DNA of 42,106 nt from Lautropia sp. GTDB taxonomy: Bacteria; Pseudomonadota; Gammaproteobacteria; Burkholderiales; Burkholderiaceae_E. The translations under genes were made by a program, and so were the position numbers. The stretch covers positions 1-42,106 of the forward strand of contig JAUNHU010000013.1 of the NCBI GenBank assembly GCA_030523825.1. The letters are read 5' to 3'. Shown in pieces: positions 24,882 through 32,988 of the stretch. Within the stretch, counting starts at the first letter, position 1, and every line of letters begins with the position of its first letter. Under the pieces are notes generated by a model. The model saw only the letters and a program-made list of their open reading frames with translations, had not been told where the DNA came from and did no database searches.

Positions 24882-25787
24882 TCATGTACCGCTGCCCGCG
24901 GCTTCCGTTTCATGCAGTCCCAGTTCGTTGCGTATCCACCTGCAGAAGATGCCGATGGCATGCGTGCGGCGGGTGGCACGTGACCAGGTCAGATAGTGCC
25001 CCCGGTAATGCAGGGGTTTTTCCACATCGGCCAGCGGCCGCACCAGCTTGCCGGCGGCCATCTCCCGCTGGGCCAGCAGGGTCGATTCCAGAATGACCCC
25101 CCAGTCATCGACCGCGGCGGCAATTGCCATGAAACTGCGGTCGAAACGCGCACCGCGCAGCGCCGGGGGAGGCATGCCCTGCGTCTGGAACCAGCCTGAC
25201 CAGCGAATCTGTTTCACGTCGCTCTGGATGAGCGTTGCCTGATGCAGGTCTTCCAGCCGACGGATCTTCCGGGCCATTGCCGGGCTGCACAGGGGCGTCA
25301 GCAGCTCCTCGCCCAGCGACATCACCACCTGTCCCTCGTCACGGGGCTTGCCGTAGACGATGTCGATATCGAACTCGTCGTGCTCGAAACGCACCGGGTC
25401 GGTGTTGGCTGCCAGACGCAGGTCGATGTCCGGGTGGGCCACCAGAAATTCGCGCAGTCTCGGCATCAGCCATTGCGCCGCAAAGCTGGGGGCGGTGTGC
25501 ACGCGCAGAATGCTGGGGCCCTTCGCGCCGATCTCGTCCAGCCCCTGGCGCAGGGCATCCAGTGCGCGCCCCACGTGACTGTAGAGTGCCTCGCCTGCGG
25601 GCGTGAGTTTTATGGAGCGGGTGGTGCGCCTGAACAGCGGCGTGCCCAGGCTGTCTTCCAGGCGGCGAATGGCATGGCTGACGGCACTGGGAGAGAGAAA
25701 GAGTTCATTGGCAGCCGCACGAAATGAACCGGTGCGTGCGGCAGACTCGAAGGTACGCAGAACCGAGATGGGAACGTTGCGCAGCAT
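24882..25787 (-). CDS. LysR-family transcriptional regulator (GcvA-like)
   Basis: About 301 residues. ATG 25787 is preferred because AAAGG lies nine bases upstream; ATG 25796 touches the same AAAGG and leaves no spacing. The N-terminal winged helix-turn-helix (F-R-A-A-A-N-E-L-F-L-S-P-S-A-V-S-H-A-I-R-R-L-E) resembles GcvA-like LysR proteins that often control amino-acid or beta-lactamase genes. A periplasmic-binding-protein-like effector domain follows. It is divergent from the SDR gene at 25925 and most likely regulates that operon in response to the substrate or an intermediate. Confidence 0.9.
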   Translation of the reverse strand: MLRNVPISVLRTFESAARTGSFRAAANELFLSPSAVSHAIRRLEDSLGTPLFRRTTRSIKLTPAGEALYSHVGRALDALRQGLDEIGAKGPSILRVHTAPSFAAQWLMPRLREFLVAHPDIDLRLAANTDPVRFEHDEFDIDIVYGKPRDEGQVVMSLGEELLTPLCSPAMARKIRRLEDLHQATLIQSDVKQIRWSGWFQTQGMPPPALRGARFDRSFMAIAAAVDDWGVILESTLLAQREMAAGKLVRPLADVEKPLHYRGHYLTWSRATRRTHAIGIFCRWIRNELGLHETEAAGSGT

Positions 25788-25801
25788 TGGTGACATCCTT
25801 T

Positions 25802-25831
25802 CATCAATACGTGTATTTTTAACGTTTGATG
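25802..25831. promoter_or_regulatory. Candidate LysR operator in the divergent promoter region
   Basis: CATCAATACG and CGTTTGATG form an imperfect inverted repeat around an AT-rich core of about 11 bases, midway between the LysR and SDR genes. LysR proteins bind imperfect T-N11-A dyads in such positions. The assignment is from location and symmetry only. Confidence 0.4.
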
Positions 25832-25924
25832 CGCCCTTTGTCGATTGGCATATTTTCAGAAACCAGATCCGGTCCCGGCAGGTCTGAGCCGAGGACTCCG
25901 CATCACCCTCTCAGAGGAGACACC

Positions 25925-26680
25925 ATGCTGCTGAAAGACAAAGTCACCGTCATCTCCGGCGCCGCCAGCCCTCGCGGCATCGGTTTTGCCACCGCAAAAC
26001 TGTTCGCGCAACACGGCGCCCAGGTGGTCATTCTCGACCTCGACGAGAAGGCAGCAAAGGATGCTGCCGCCCAGCTCGGTGACGGCAAGCACCTGGGCAT
26101 TGCCTGCAACGTAGCCGACAAGGCTGCCTGCGAAGCTGCGGCGAAACAGGTCATCGACACCTACGGTCGCATCGACGGACTCGTGAACAACGCCGGCATC
26201 ACCCAGCCCGTCAAGATCATGGAGATCGACACGGCCAGCTGGGACCGCATCATGGATGTGAACCTGCGTGGCGTGCTCTACCTCAGCCAGGCATTCATCC
26301 CGCAATTCCGTGCCCAGAAAAGCGGCTCCATCGCCTGCACGTCCAGCGTGTCGGCACAGCGTGGTGGCGGCATCTTCGGTGGCCCGCACTATTCCGCTTC
26401 CAAGGCGGGCGTGCTTGGTCTCGCCAAGGCGATGGCCCGCGAGCTGGGGCCCGACAACATCCGCGTCAATTGCGTCACCCCGGGCCTGATCCAGACCGAC
26501 ATCACCGGTGGCAAGCTCACCGACGACATGCGCAAGGAAATCCTGAAAGGCATTCCGCTCAACCGTCTCGGCAATGCCGACGACGTGGCCGACGCCTTCC
26601 TGTTCCTTGTCTCCGATCTCTCCACCTACATCACGGGTGGCGTCATCGATGTCAACGGCGGCATGCTGATCCACGGCTGA
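25925..26680 (+). CDS. Short-chain dehydrogenase/reductase
   Basis: 251 residues starting at ATG 25925 after an AGAGGAGA ribosome-binding site. The nucleotide loop is S-G-A-A-S-P-R-G-I-G, one residue longer than the usual TGxxxGxG. N-N-A-G, a Ser in C-T-S-S-V-S and Y-S-A-S-K complete a classical SDR active site. First gene of the divergent unit with split transketolase and TRAP transporter genes, so it probably oxidises an alcohol group of the imported substrate, or reduces a keto group, using NAD(P). It is not a fatty-acid FabG by context. Confidence 0.88.
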   Translation: MLLKDKVTVISGAASPRGIGFATAKLFAQHGAQVVILDLDEKAAKDAAAQLGDGKHLGIACNVADKAACEAAAKQVIDTYGRIDGLVNNAGITQPVKIMEIDTASWDRIMDVNLRGVLYLSQAFIPQFRAQKSGSIACTSSVSAQRGGGIFGGPHYSASKAGVLGLAKAMARELGPDNIRVNCVTPGLIQTDITGGKLTDDMRKEILKGIPLNRLGNADDVADAFLFLVSDLSTYITGGVIDVNGGMLIHG

Positions 26681-26970
26681 TTCTCTGCTGCGGCTGCGGG
26701 CACTGCACGACGCCCGAGCCGCAGGTACGGAAGGGCGCTTCAATGACCTGCCAGCAGCCTGTCCCGCAAGCAGGTGCGACAGGCTGCACGGTCAGGCATC
26801 CTGCAGTCGTTCTGCATGAATGAAGGTGCCCGCGATTCAACGACGGCAGCGTGTGACGATGACCTCCCGCTTCTGAATGTACTGGCTGCTGCTCCTGCAT
26901 GGCGCTTGTGCAGGAATCATCAGGGCGCAGGGATGGCATCAGGGCTGCACTACAAACATTTCCCCGCATC
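26681..26970 (+). other. Non-coding gap with a 10-bp hairpin
   Basis: 290 bases between the SDR and the transketolase genes. A perfect stem GCAGCCTGTC / GACAGGCTGC (26754-26763 and 26778-26787, 14-base loop) lies 73 bases after the SDR stop, with no T-tract. It could reduce read-through or protect an mRNA end. I see no ribosome-binding site with a credible small gene here. A separate promoter for the transketolase genes is possible. Confidence 0.4.
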
Positions 26971-27834
26971 ATGGATCAACGAAGCACACCACCAAAAGCC
27001 GATATCGAGGCGTTGAAAAAGGCCGCCTATCGCATCCGCCGCTTTGCATTGCGCATGGGCGAAGTGCAGGGGCAGGGCTATATTGGTCAGGCACTCGGCA
27101 TGGCCGAAGTGCTTGCCGTCGCCTACCGGCATGCACTCAATTACGATCCGGCCAATCCCGAAGCCGAGGATCGTGACCGCTTCCTGCTGTCGCATGGACA
27201 CTATGCCATCGCGCTCTATGCCGCGCTGATCGAGGCCGGCATCATCCCCGAGTCCGAACTGGAAACCTACGGCAGTGACGACAGCCGTCTGCCGATGTCC
27301 GGCATGGCAGCCTACACACCCGGCATGGAAATTTCGGGAGGCTCGCTGGGGCAGGGGCTGCCGATTGCCGTCGGCATGGCATTGGGCCTGCGGCAGAAGA
27401 AAAATCCCGCCTTTGTCTACAACTCGATGTCTGATGGCGAGCTGGACGAAGGTTCGACCTGGGAAGCAGCCATGTCGGCCGCACATCACCAGCTCGACAA
27501 CCTGATCTGCATCGTTGACGTGAACAGCCAGCAGGCCGATGGCGCCTCGCAGCGTATTCTGGGTTTCGAGCCGCTGGAGCAGAAATGGGCCTCGTTTGGC
27601 TGGCATGTGCAGCGCATCGACGGCAATGACATCGAGGCCGTGGTGAAGGCATTCGACAATGCCCGCACCCACAGCGAAAAGCAGCCGCGCGTGATCATTT
27701 CCGATACCCGCATGGGCCGCGGCGTGCCCTTCCTGGAATCGCGCGAGAAGAACCACTTCATCCGGGTGGATGAGCATGAATGGGCCGAAGCCATCGCCAT
27801 TCTCGATGCCGCCAATCCCGAAGCCCGCCCGTGA
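26971..27834 (+). CDS. Transketolase, N-terminal (pyrophosphate-binding) subunit
   Basis: 287 residues from ATG 26971. It matches the thiamine-diphosphate-binding half of transketolase: S-H-G-H-Y-A-I-A-L-Y-A near residue 70, G-S-L-G-Q-G-L-P near 125, and the ThDP/Mg motif region D-G-E-L-D-E-G followed after about 25 residues by V-D-V-N. The motif normally begins G-D-G; here it reads S-D-G. Split transketolases form heterotetramers with a C-terminal partner, here the next gene 11 bases downstream. Substrate is unknown; such pairs serve specialised catabolic routes, for example for branched sugars, rather than the central pentose phosphate pathway. Confidence 0.9.
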   Translation: MDQRSTPPKADIEALKKAAYRIRRFALRMGEVQGQGYIGQALGMAEVLAVAYRHALNYDPANPEAEDRDRFLLSHGHYAIALYAALIEAGIIPESELETYGSDDSRLPMSGMAAYTPGMEISGGSLGQGLPIAVGMALGLRQKKNPAFVYNSMSDGELDEGSTWEAAMSAAHHQLDNLICIVDVNSQQADGASQRILGFEPLEQKWASFGWHVQRIDGNDIEAVVKAFDNARTHSEKQPRVIISDTRMGRGVPFLESREKNHFIRVDEHEWAEAIAILDAANPEARP

Positions 27835-27845
27835 AGGAGCCGTCC

Positions 27846-28856
27846 ATGAGCCAGCAGAAAGATTCATCCGCAAAGCCCCGCCTGAAAACCTCCGCGATGA
27901 TTGCGTCCATCGCCGGTGAGGATCAGCGCACCGAGGCCGCTCCCTTCGGCCACGCCCTGGCAAAACTTGCCGAAGCGCGCGCCGACATCGTCGGCATGAC
28001 GGCAGACCTTGCCAAATACACCGACCTGCACATCTTCGGTCAGGCCCATCCCGATCGCTTCTTCCAGATGGGCATGGCCGAGCAGTTGCTGATGGGCGCA
28101 GCAGGAGGCATGGCGAAGGAAGGCTTCGTGCCCTTTGCCACCACCTATGCAGTGTTCGCGTCCCGGCGTGCCTATGACTTCATCCATCAGGTCATTGCCG
28201 AAGAACATCTCAATGTCAAGATTTGCTGCGCATTGCCGGGTCTTACCACCGGCTATGGCCCCAGCCATCAGGCCACCGAAGACATTGCCATCTTCCGTGG
28301 CATTCCTGGCATCACCATCATCGATCCCTGCGATGCACTCGACACCCGCGAAGCGGTGCCGGCCATTGCCGCCCATGAAGGCCCGGTCTACATGCGCCTG
28401 CTGCGCGGCAAGGTGCCGCTGGTGCTCGACGAATATGACTACCATTTCGAGCTGGGCAAGGCCAAACTGCTGCGTGATGGGAACGACGTGCTGATCATTT
28501 CCAGCGGCCTGCTCACCATGCGCGCGCTCGAAGTGGCACAACAGCTCGAAAAGGATGGTATTGGCGTGGCCGTGCTGCATTCGCCCACCATTAAGCCGCT
28601 CGATGTCGACACCATCACCCACGAAGTGAAGCGCAAGGCCCGTCTCGTCGTCACGGCCGAGAACCACTCGGCTGTCGGCGGGCTGGGTGAGGCAGTGGCC
28701 ACCTCGCTGCTCACGCGGGGTGTGGTGCCGACGGCATTCCGCATGATCGCACTGCCGGATGCCTTCCTCGATGCTGGTGCACTGCCGACACTGCATGATC
28801 GCTATGGCATTTCTTCAGACGCCATCAAGACTTCCATCAAGGGCTGGCTTGGCTGA
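27846..28856 (+). CDS. Transketolase, C-terminal (pyrimidine-binding) subunit
   Basis: 336 residues starting at ATG 27846 with AAGGAG six bases upstream. The G-M-A-E-Q segment supplies the conserved Glu that activates thiamine diphosphate, followed by A-T-T-Y-A-V-F-A-S-R-R-A-Y-D and G-P-S-H-Q-A-T-E-D typical of the pyrimidine-binding domain. The C-terminal domain (A-E-N-H-S-A-V-G-G-L-G-E-A-V) is complete. It works with the preceding subunit to transfer a two-carbon ketol unit. Together with the SDR and the TRAP system it suggests uptake, oxidation and C-C cleavage of a small sugar-like or hydroxy acid. Confidence 0.9.
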   Translation: MSQQKDSSAKPRLKTSAMIASIAGEDQRTEAAPFGHALAKLAEARADIVGMTADLAKYTDLHIFGQAHPDRFFQMGMAEQLLMGAAGGMAKEGFVPFATTYAVFASRRAYDFIHQVIAEEHLNVKICCALPGLTTGYGPSHQATEDIAIFRGIPGITIIDPCDALDTREAVPAIAAHEGPVYMRLLRGKVPLVLDEYDYHFELGKAKLLRDGNDVLIISSGLLTMRALEVAQQLEKDGIGVAVLHSPTIKPLDVDTITHEVKRKARLVVTAENHSAVGGLGEAVATSLLTRGVVPTAFRMIALPDAFLDAGALPTLHDRYGISSDAIKTSIKGWLG

Positions 28857-28988
28857 CGCCAGGCGGCTGATCGGGCGTGATGCCTCGTGAAGCCGCCTGA
28901 TCGGGGCTGCTGCTCGCGTCGACGGGCATGAGTGGCGGCCCGCACGGTACAGGCAGGCGTCCGGTGGCCCGTCCTTGCTGAATACCCC

Positions 28989-29022
28989 GCTGGCCTGGGG
29001 TTCAGCCCCATAACAGGCCAGC
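28989..29022 (+). other. Hairpin ahead of the TRAP genes
   Basis: GCTGGCCTG and CAGGCCAGC form a perfect 9-bp stem, and a GGGG/CCCC stem can form inside it. It lies about 12 bases before the dctP ribosome-binding site. No U-tract follows. Such stems between a metabolic gene and a binding-protein gene often protect the downstream mRNA and raise binding-protein yield; that role is inferred. Confidence 0.45.
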
Positions 29023-29045
29023 AACCAGAAACAAGGAGACAAGAG

Positions 29046-30050
29046 ATGGGCATCAACCGCAGGGCCTTCCTGGCCAGTTCGGTTGCACTCGCAAGCCCGG
29101 TATTTCCGGGCATCCTGCGTCATGCACGCGCCGCCGTCACGCTGATGCTCGCGCACGGCGCCGCACCCACCAATCCGCGCGCGGTGGCTGCCCGGCATTT
29201 CGCCAGCCTCGTCGAGGAAAAGACCGCAGGGGCCGTCAAGGTCAACATTGCCGGTTCCGAGCAGCTGGGCAGCGATGCCGCCATGCTCACCAGCCTGCGT
29301 ATCGGCGCCATCGATTTCAGCATCAACAGCCAGGGGCCTACCTCCGCCATCATTCCCGAGATGAACGTGCTGGGCCTGCCTTTCATGTTCAGGGATGCGG
29401 CCCAGGCATTCCGGGTGCTGCAGGGGCCGGTCGGACAGACGCTCGTCGATGCGCTGGCGGCCAGGGATCTGGTGCTGCTCGGCTGGTGGGACAACGGCAT
29501 CCGCCACGTCACCAACAGCAAGCGCCCCATCCAGAAGCCCGCCGATCTGCGGGGGCTGAAATTGCGCGTGCCGGCCGACGCCATGCTGACGGACATCTTC
29601 CGCACGCTGGGCGCCACCACCGAGCAGATTGCCTTCGGCGAACTCTACCTGGCCCTGCAGCAGGGCGTCGTCGATGGTCAGGAAAACCCGCTGGCCAACA
29701 TCGAGAGTGCCAAGATCCACGAGGTCAATCGCTTCATCAGCCTCACGGGCCATGCCTGGCAGTGCAACCCGTTCATGATGTCGCCTGCCACGCCCGGGAA
29801 ACTCGGCCGGCCCGAGCTGGACGCCATCCGTGCCGCCGCCGAGGAGGCTGGCGCACGGCAGCGGCAAAGCATGGAGGAGGCCGATCTCAAACTGCTTGAC
29901 GTGTTCCGGAGCAGGAAAAACGTCCAGATCAACGAACCCGACAGGGATGCGCTGCGCGAGGCCACCGCGTCGGTTTATGACACCTGGAAAAAGAAACCGT
30001 TTGGCCGGATCGTCCAGCAGACGATCGATGCCGTTGCTGCGGCCGGTTGA
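29046..30050 (+). CDS. TRAP transporter substrate-binding protein, DctP family
   Basis: 334 residues from ATG 29046 (AAGGAG upstream). The leader has N-R-R-A-F-L-A followed by a hydrophobic stretch and H-A-R-A-A, so export by Tat or Sec is likely. The mature protein has the DctP fold features: G-S-E-Q-L-G near residue 78, an R-x-P-A-D-A motif (L-K-L-R-V-P-A-D-A) that includes the carboxylate-binding Arg, and G-V-V-D-G-Q-E-N-P. The Arg implies a carboxylated ligand. It delivers the ligand to the DctQM membrane proteins encoded next. Confidence 0.92.
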   Translation: MGINRRAFLASSVALASPVFPGILRHARAAVTLMLAHGAAPTNPRAVAARHFASLVEEKTAGAVKVNIAGSEQLGSDAAMLTSLRIGAIDFSINSQGPTSAIIPEMNVLGLPFMFRDAAQAFRVLQGPVGQTLVDALAARDLVLLGWWDNGIRHVTNSKRPIQKPADLRGLKLRVPADAMLTDIFRTLGATTEQIAFGELYLALQQGVVDGQENPLANIESAKIHEVNRFISLTGHAWQCNPFMMSPATPGKLGRPELDAIRAAAEEAGARQRQSMEEADLKLLDVFRSRKNVQINEPDRDALREATASVYDTWKKKPFGRIVQQTIDAVAAAG

Positions 30051-30074
30051 ACCCAGGAAAACAAGGAGACTGTC

Positions 30075-30620
30075 ATGTCCGGGGTTTCTGTGAAGGAGAA
30101 CATCGTCGCCATGACCCTGAAGGTGGATGCCTGCATCCGCCGCATTTCAGAGGTGATCGTGGTGGCCACTGCAGGCGTGATGCTCGTCACCCTGGCGGTG
30201 AACGTGCTGATGCGTTATCTGATGCATGGAGGCGGCATCAGCTGGTTTGCCGAGCTGCCCAGCCTGCTGTTTCCGTGGATGATTGCCGCCGGCATCATCC
30301 TGGCGGTGCAGCAGGGCGCGCATATCGCCATCGACCTGCTGCGCGACATGTTGCCCACCGGGGGCAAGCGTGTGCTCGCCGTGTTGGTCAATCTGCTGCT
30401 GGTACTGTCCTACGGCATCCTGTTCTCGGCGCTGCTCGAAATGATCGAAATCGTTTCCATCGAACGCAGCGCATTGCTCAACGTCTCTGCAAGCTGGCCC
30501 TACAGCGCGATGGCTTTTGCCGCGTTCTGTGTGGCCCTCTGCTGTCTGACGATCTCGCTGCGCATCATGCTCAAGGACATCGATGCCGCGCATGCCTACA
30601 AGGCCGAGGAGGCTCACTGA
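30075..30620 (+). CDS. TRAP transporter small permease, DctQ family
   Basis: 181 residues with four hydrophobic segments at about 34-54, 70-88, 110-130 and 148-170, the DctQ layout. The AAGGAG before ATG 30075 supports the start. DctQ forms the membrane partner of DctM in Na+-driven TRAP uptake. The stop is two bases before the dctM start, so translation is probably coupled. Confidence 0.9.
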   Translation: MSGVSVKENIVAMTLKVDACIRRISEVIVVATAGVMLVTLAVNVLMRYLMHGGGISWFAELPSLLFPWMIAAGIILAVQQGAHIAIDLLRDMLPTGGKRVLAVLVNLLLVLSYGILFSALLEMIEIVSIERSALLNVSASWPYSAMAFAAFCVALCCLTISLRIMLKDIDAAHAYKAEEAH

Positions 30621-30621
30621 C

Positions 30622-31887
30622 ATGATCACCATACTCGTGATTGCATTTCTCGTGCTGCTGGTGCTCACCGTGCCCATCGGCCATGCACTGCTCATTGCTT
30701 CCGGCATCGCGGTGCTGTTCAGCGACTTCCTGCCGCTCAACCTCATCTCCCAGCAGCTCTTTGCGCCCACACAGTCCTTCCCGATGTTGGCGCTGCCCTT
30801 CTTCATCCTGGCAGGCAGCCTGATGATGAGCGGCGAGCTGGGCAACAACCTGATCGAATTTGCCAAGACGCTGGTGCAGCGTTTCCGCGGTGGCCTGGCA
30901 TCGGTCACGGTGCTGGGCTCTGCCACGATGGGGGGCGTGTCGGGTTCTGCCGTGGCCGATGCCTCGGCGCTCGGTTCCATCCTGCTGCCCTGGCAGAAGC
31001 GTGAAGGCTATCCGCCTGCCTTCAACGCGGCCAACAATGCGGCCTCGTCGATGATCGCCGTGCTCATTCCGCCGTCGATTCCGATGATCCTGTATTCGCT
31101 GGTCTCGGGCGCCTCGATTGGCACGCTGTTTCTGGCGGGTGTGTTGCCGGGGCTGATGATTACCGGCGCCTTCGTCATGGTCTGCTATTTCTCGGCACGT
31201 GCCCGTGGCTTTCCCGTGCTGAACGAGCCCTTCGACTGGAAACGCTTCTGGTCGCTGCTGTGGAAGGCTGCGCCTGCGCTGGCATTGCCGGTGCTCATTC
31301 TGGTGCTGCTGCGCTTTGGTGTGGCCACCCCCACCGAAGTGTCGGTGCTCGCCACCTTCTATTCGATGGCGATGGGCTTTTTCGTCTACCGCGATCTCAC
31401 CTTCAGGCGCGTCATCAACTCGATCATCTCCGCAGGTGTGTCCACGGGTGTGGTCATGATCGTCATCATGGGCTCATCGGCCGTGGGCTGGCTGCTCACC
31501 TACGCGCAGATTCCGCAGACCTTCACCGCATGGGCGATGCAGACCCTGCAGGAACCCTGGCTGATCATCCTGGTGCTGAACCTCATCATGCTGGTGGTGG
31601 GCATGTTCATCGACCTGCCGGCTGCCATCCTGCTGCTCGGCCCGATCTTCGTGCCGCTGGCAAAACAGATCGGTCTCGATCCCGTGCAGCTTGGCATCAT
31701 GATGGTGCTGAATCTCGCCATCGGCCTGTTCACGCCGCCTCTGGGCACCACGCTGTTCATATCCAGCGCCATTGCCAAGGAGCCTGTGATGAAGGTGGTG
31801 AAGGAGTTGCTGCCCTTCTACTTCGCTGCGCTGGCCGTGATGCTGATGTTCAGCTACATCCCGGCGCTCACGCTGAAGCTGGCCTGA
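30622..31887 (+). CDS. TRAP transporter large permease, DctM family
   Basis: 421 residues with about twelve hydrophobic segments. Typical DctM sequences include G-G-V-S-G-S-A-V-A-D-A-S-A-L-G near residue 110, I-P-P-S-I-P-M-I near 150 and a P-P-L-G-T near the end. AGGAGG at 30607-30612 lies inside dctQ. It carries the Na+-coupled transport pathway. It is the last gene of the unit, followed 79 bases later by a strong terminator. Confidence 0.92.
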   Translation: MITILVIAFLVLLVLTVPIGHALLIASGIAVLFSDFLPLNLISQQLFAPTQSFPMLALPFFILAGSLMMSGELGNNLIEFAKTLVQRFRGGLASVTVLGSATMGGVSGSAVADASALGSILLPWQKREGYPPAFNAANNAASSMIAVLIPPSIPMILYSLVSGASIGTLFLAGVLPGLMITGAFVMVCYFSARARGFPVLNEPFDWKRFWSLLWKAAPALALPVLILVLLRFGVATPTEVSVLATFYSMAMGFFVYRDLTFRRVINSIISAGVSTGVVMIVIMGSSAVGWLLTYAQIPQTFTAWAMQTLQEPWLIILVLNLIMLVVGMFIDLPAAILLLGPIFVPLAKQIGLDPVQLGIMMVLNLAIGLFTPPLGTTLFISSAIAKEPVMKVVKELLPFYFAALAVMLMFSYIPALTLKLA

Positions 31888-31966
31888 AGCAGGAGTGCCT
31901 GGCGCCGGCCTGCGGCTGGCGCCCCGGCTGCATCACCGGCATCAGCCGGAAATTGGCCGGAGTGAT

Positions 31967-31998
31967 CCCGTGGCATCCACAGATGCCACGGGTTTTTT
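31967..31998 (+). terminator. Rho-independent terminator of the TRAP operon
   Basis: CCCGTGGCATC and GATGCCACGGG form a perfect 11-bp stem around a CACA loop, followed by TTTTTT (31993-31998). Position directly after dctM marks the end of the operon. Confidence 0.93.
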
Positions 31999-32058
31999 GC
32001 GCATGCCTTGCGCACGCCAGGAGCACGGGCTGTTGCGGTCTGCAGGCAGGGAAGTCCG

Positions 32059-32988
32059 TCAGCCCTGGCGCCGGGCGCGATTCATCTGCCACATGCCACC
32101 CACCACCAGCGCAGCGCCGATCAGCAGGGAAGGGTGCATGTCTTCGCCCAGCCACAGCGTCGAGATCAGGATGCCGAAGATGGGCACCAGCACCATGTAG
32201 CTGGCAGCTGTGCCCACGCCCAGATGCTGGATGCCGGCAAAATACCAGAGATAGGCGACCGAAGTGGCTCCAACGGCGAGGCCGATCAGGCTGAACCAGA
32301 CGGGGGCTGGTGCGTTCAGAGCCGTCGCCCAGTTGCCCGGCCCTTCGCTGATGCTGGCGGTGATCGTCAGCATCAGCGTGCCGACGATGGCCGTGCCCAG
32401 CGTGGTGACGAGCGGGCTGATGCCCTGCAGCACGACACGACCGATCATCGTGTAACCCGTCCAGCAGAGCACGGTGGCCAGCAGCAGGTACTCGCCCGTA
32501 CCCACGCCGCCGGTAAGAATTGCCAGCGGATTGCCGCGCGCAATGGCCGTGAGCGCGCCGATGATGGCCAGTGCCATGCCGGCGACGATGCCGCGATTGA
32601 GTTTTTCCTGAAAGAAGAAGGCGCCGAGCACCAGCGGCAACACCGGATTGAGTGCCACCACGGTGCTTGCCTTGCTGGCCGGCACGTATTGCAGGGCCAG
32701 CATGAAAAAGCTGGCGTAGCCGAACACGCCAAAGGCACTGGCTGCAGTCAGGCCGAGCCATTGTCGTGCCCGCAGGCGGAGCAGGGGGCCGGGCCCTTCG
32801 GTGAGGAACATCCAGAGCAGCAAGGTCAGGCTGGCGATCAGAAAACGCAGGGCACCGCCCGTCAGCGGCGGCATGCTCTGCACGATGTAGCGCGCCCAGG
32901 CCCAGGAGGCTCCCCACAGCACGGCCATGCCAACGAGCTGCAGGTGGTAGCGGGTGAGCGGAGCGTGGGTTGAGTGTGTGCTGGACAT
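32059..32988 (-). CDS. EamA/DMT-superfamily transporter
   Basis: 309 residues with ten predicted hydrophobic segments arranged as two EamA repeats, each containing an A-L-x-P-V/A-P type kink region. A basic C-terminus (N-R-A-R-R-Q) would sit inside. Members export amino acids or metabolites, and this one resembles YedA/RhaT-like proteins; the substrate cannot be told. It is convergent with the TRAP operon and shares no obvious function with it. No ribosome-binding site is evident at ATG 32988. Confidence 0.85.
   Translation of the reverse strand: MSSTHSTHAPLTRYHLQLVGMAVLWGASWAWARYIVQSMPPLTGGALRFLIASLTLLLWMFLTEGPGPLLRLRARQWLGLTAASAFGVFGYASFFMLALQYVPASKASTVVALNPVLPLVLGAFFFQEKLNRGIVAGMALAIIGALTAIARGNPLAILTGGVGTGEYLLLATVLCWTGYTMIGRVVLQGISPLVTTLGTAIVGTLMLTITASISEGPGNWATALNAPAPVWFSLIGLAVGATSVAYLWYFAGIQHLGVGTAASYMVLVPIFGILISTLWLGEDMHPSLLIGAALVVGGMWQMNRARRQG

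Noticed and set aside
26971..28856. 1-deoxyxylulose-5-phosphate synthase as a reading for the transketolase pair
   Set aside because: That enzyme is a single chain of about 620 residues; two separate subunits with transketolase-like motifs and TRAP neighbours fit split transketolase.
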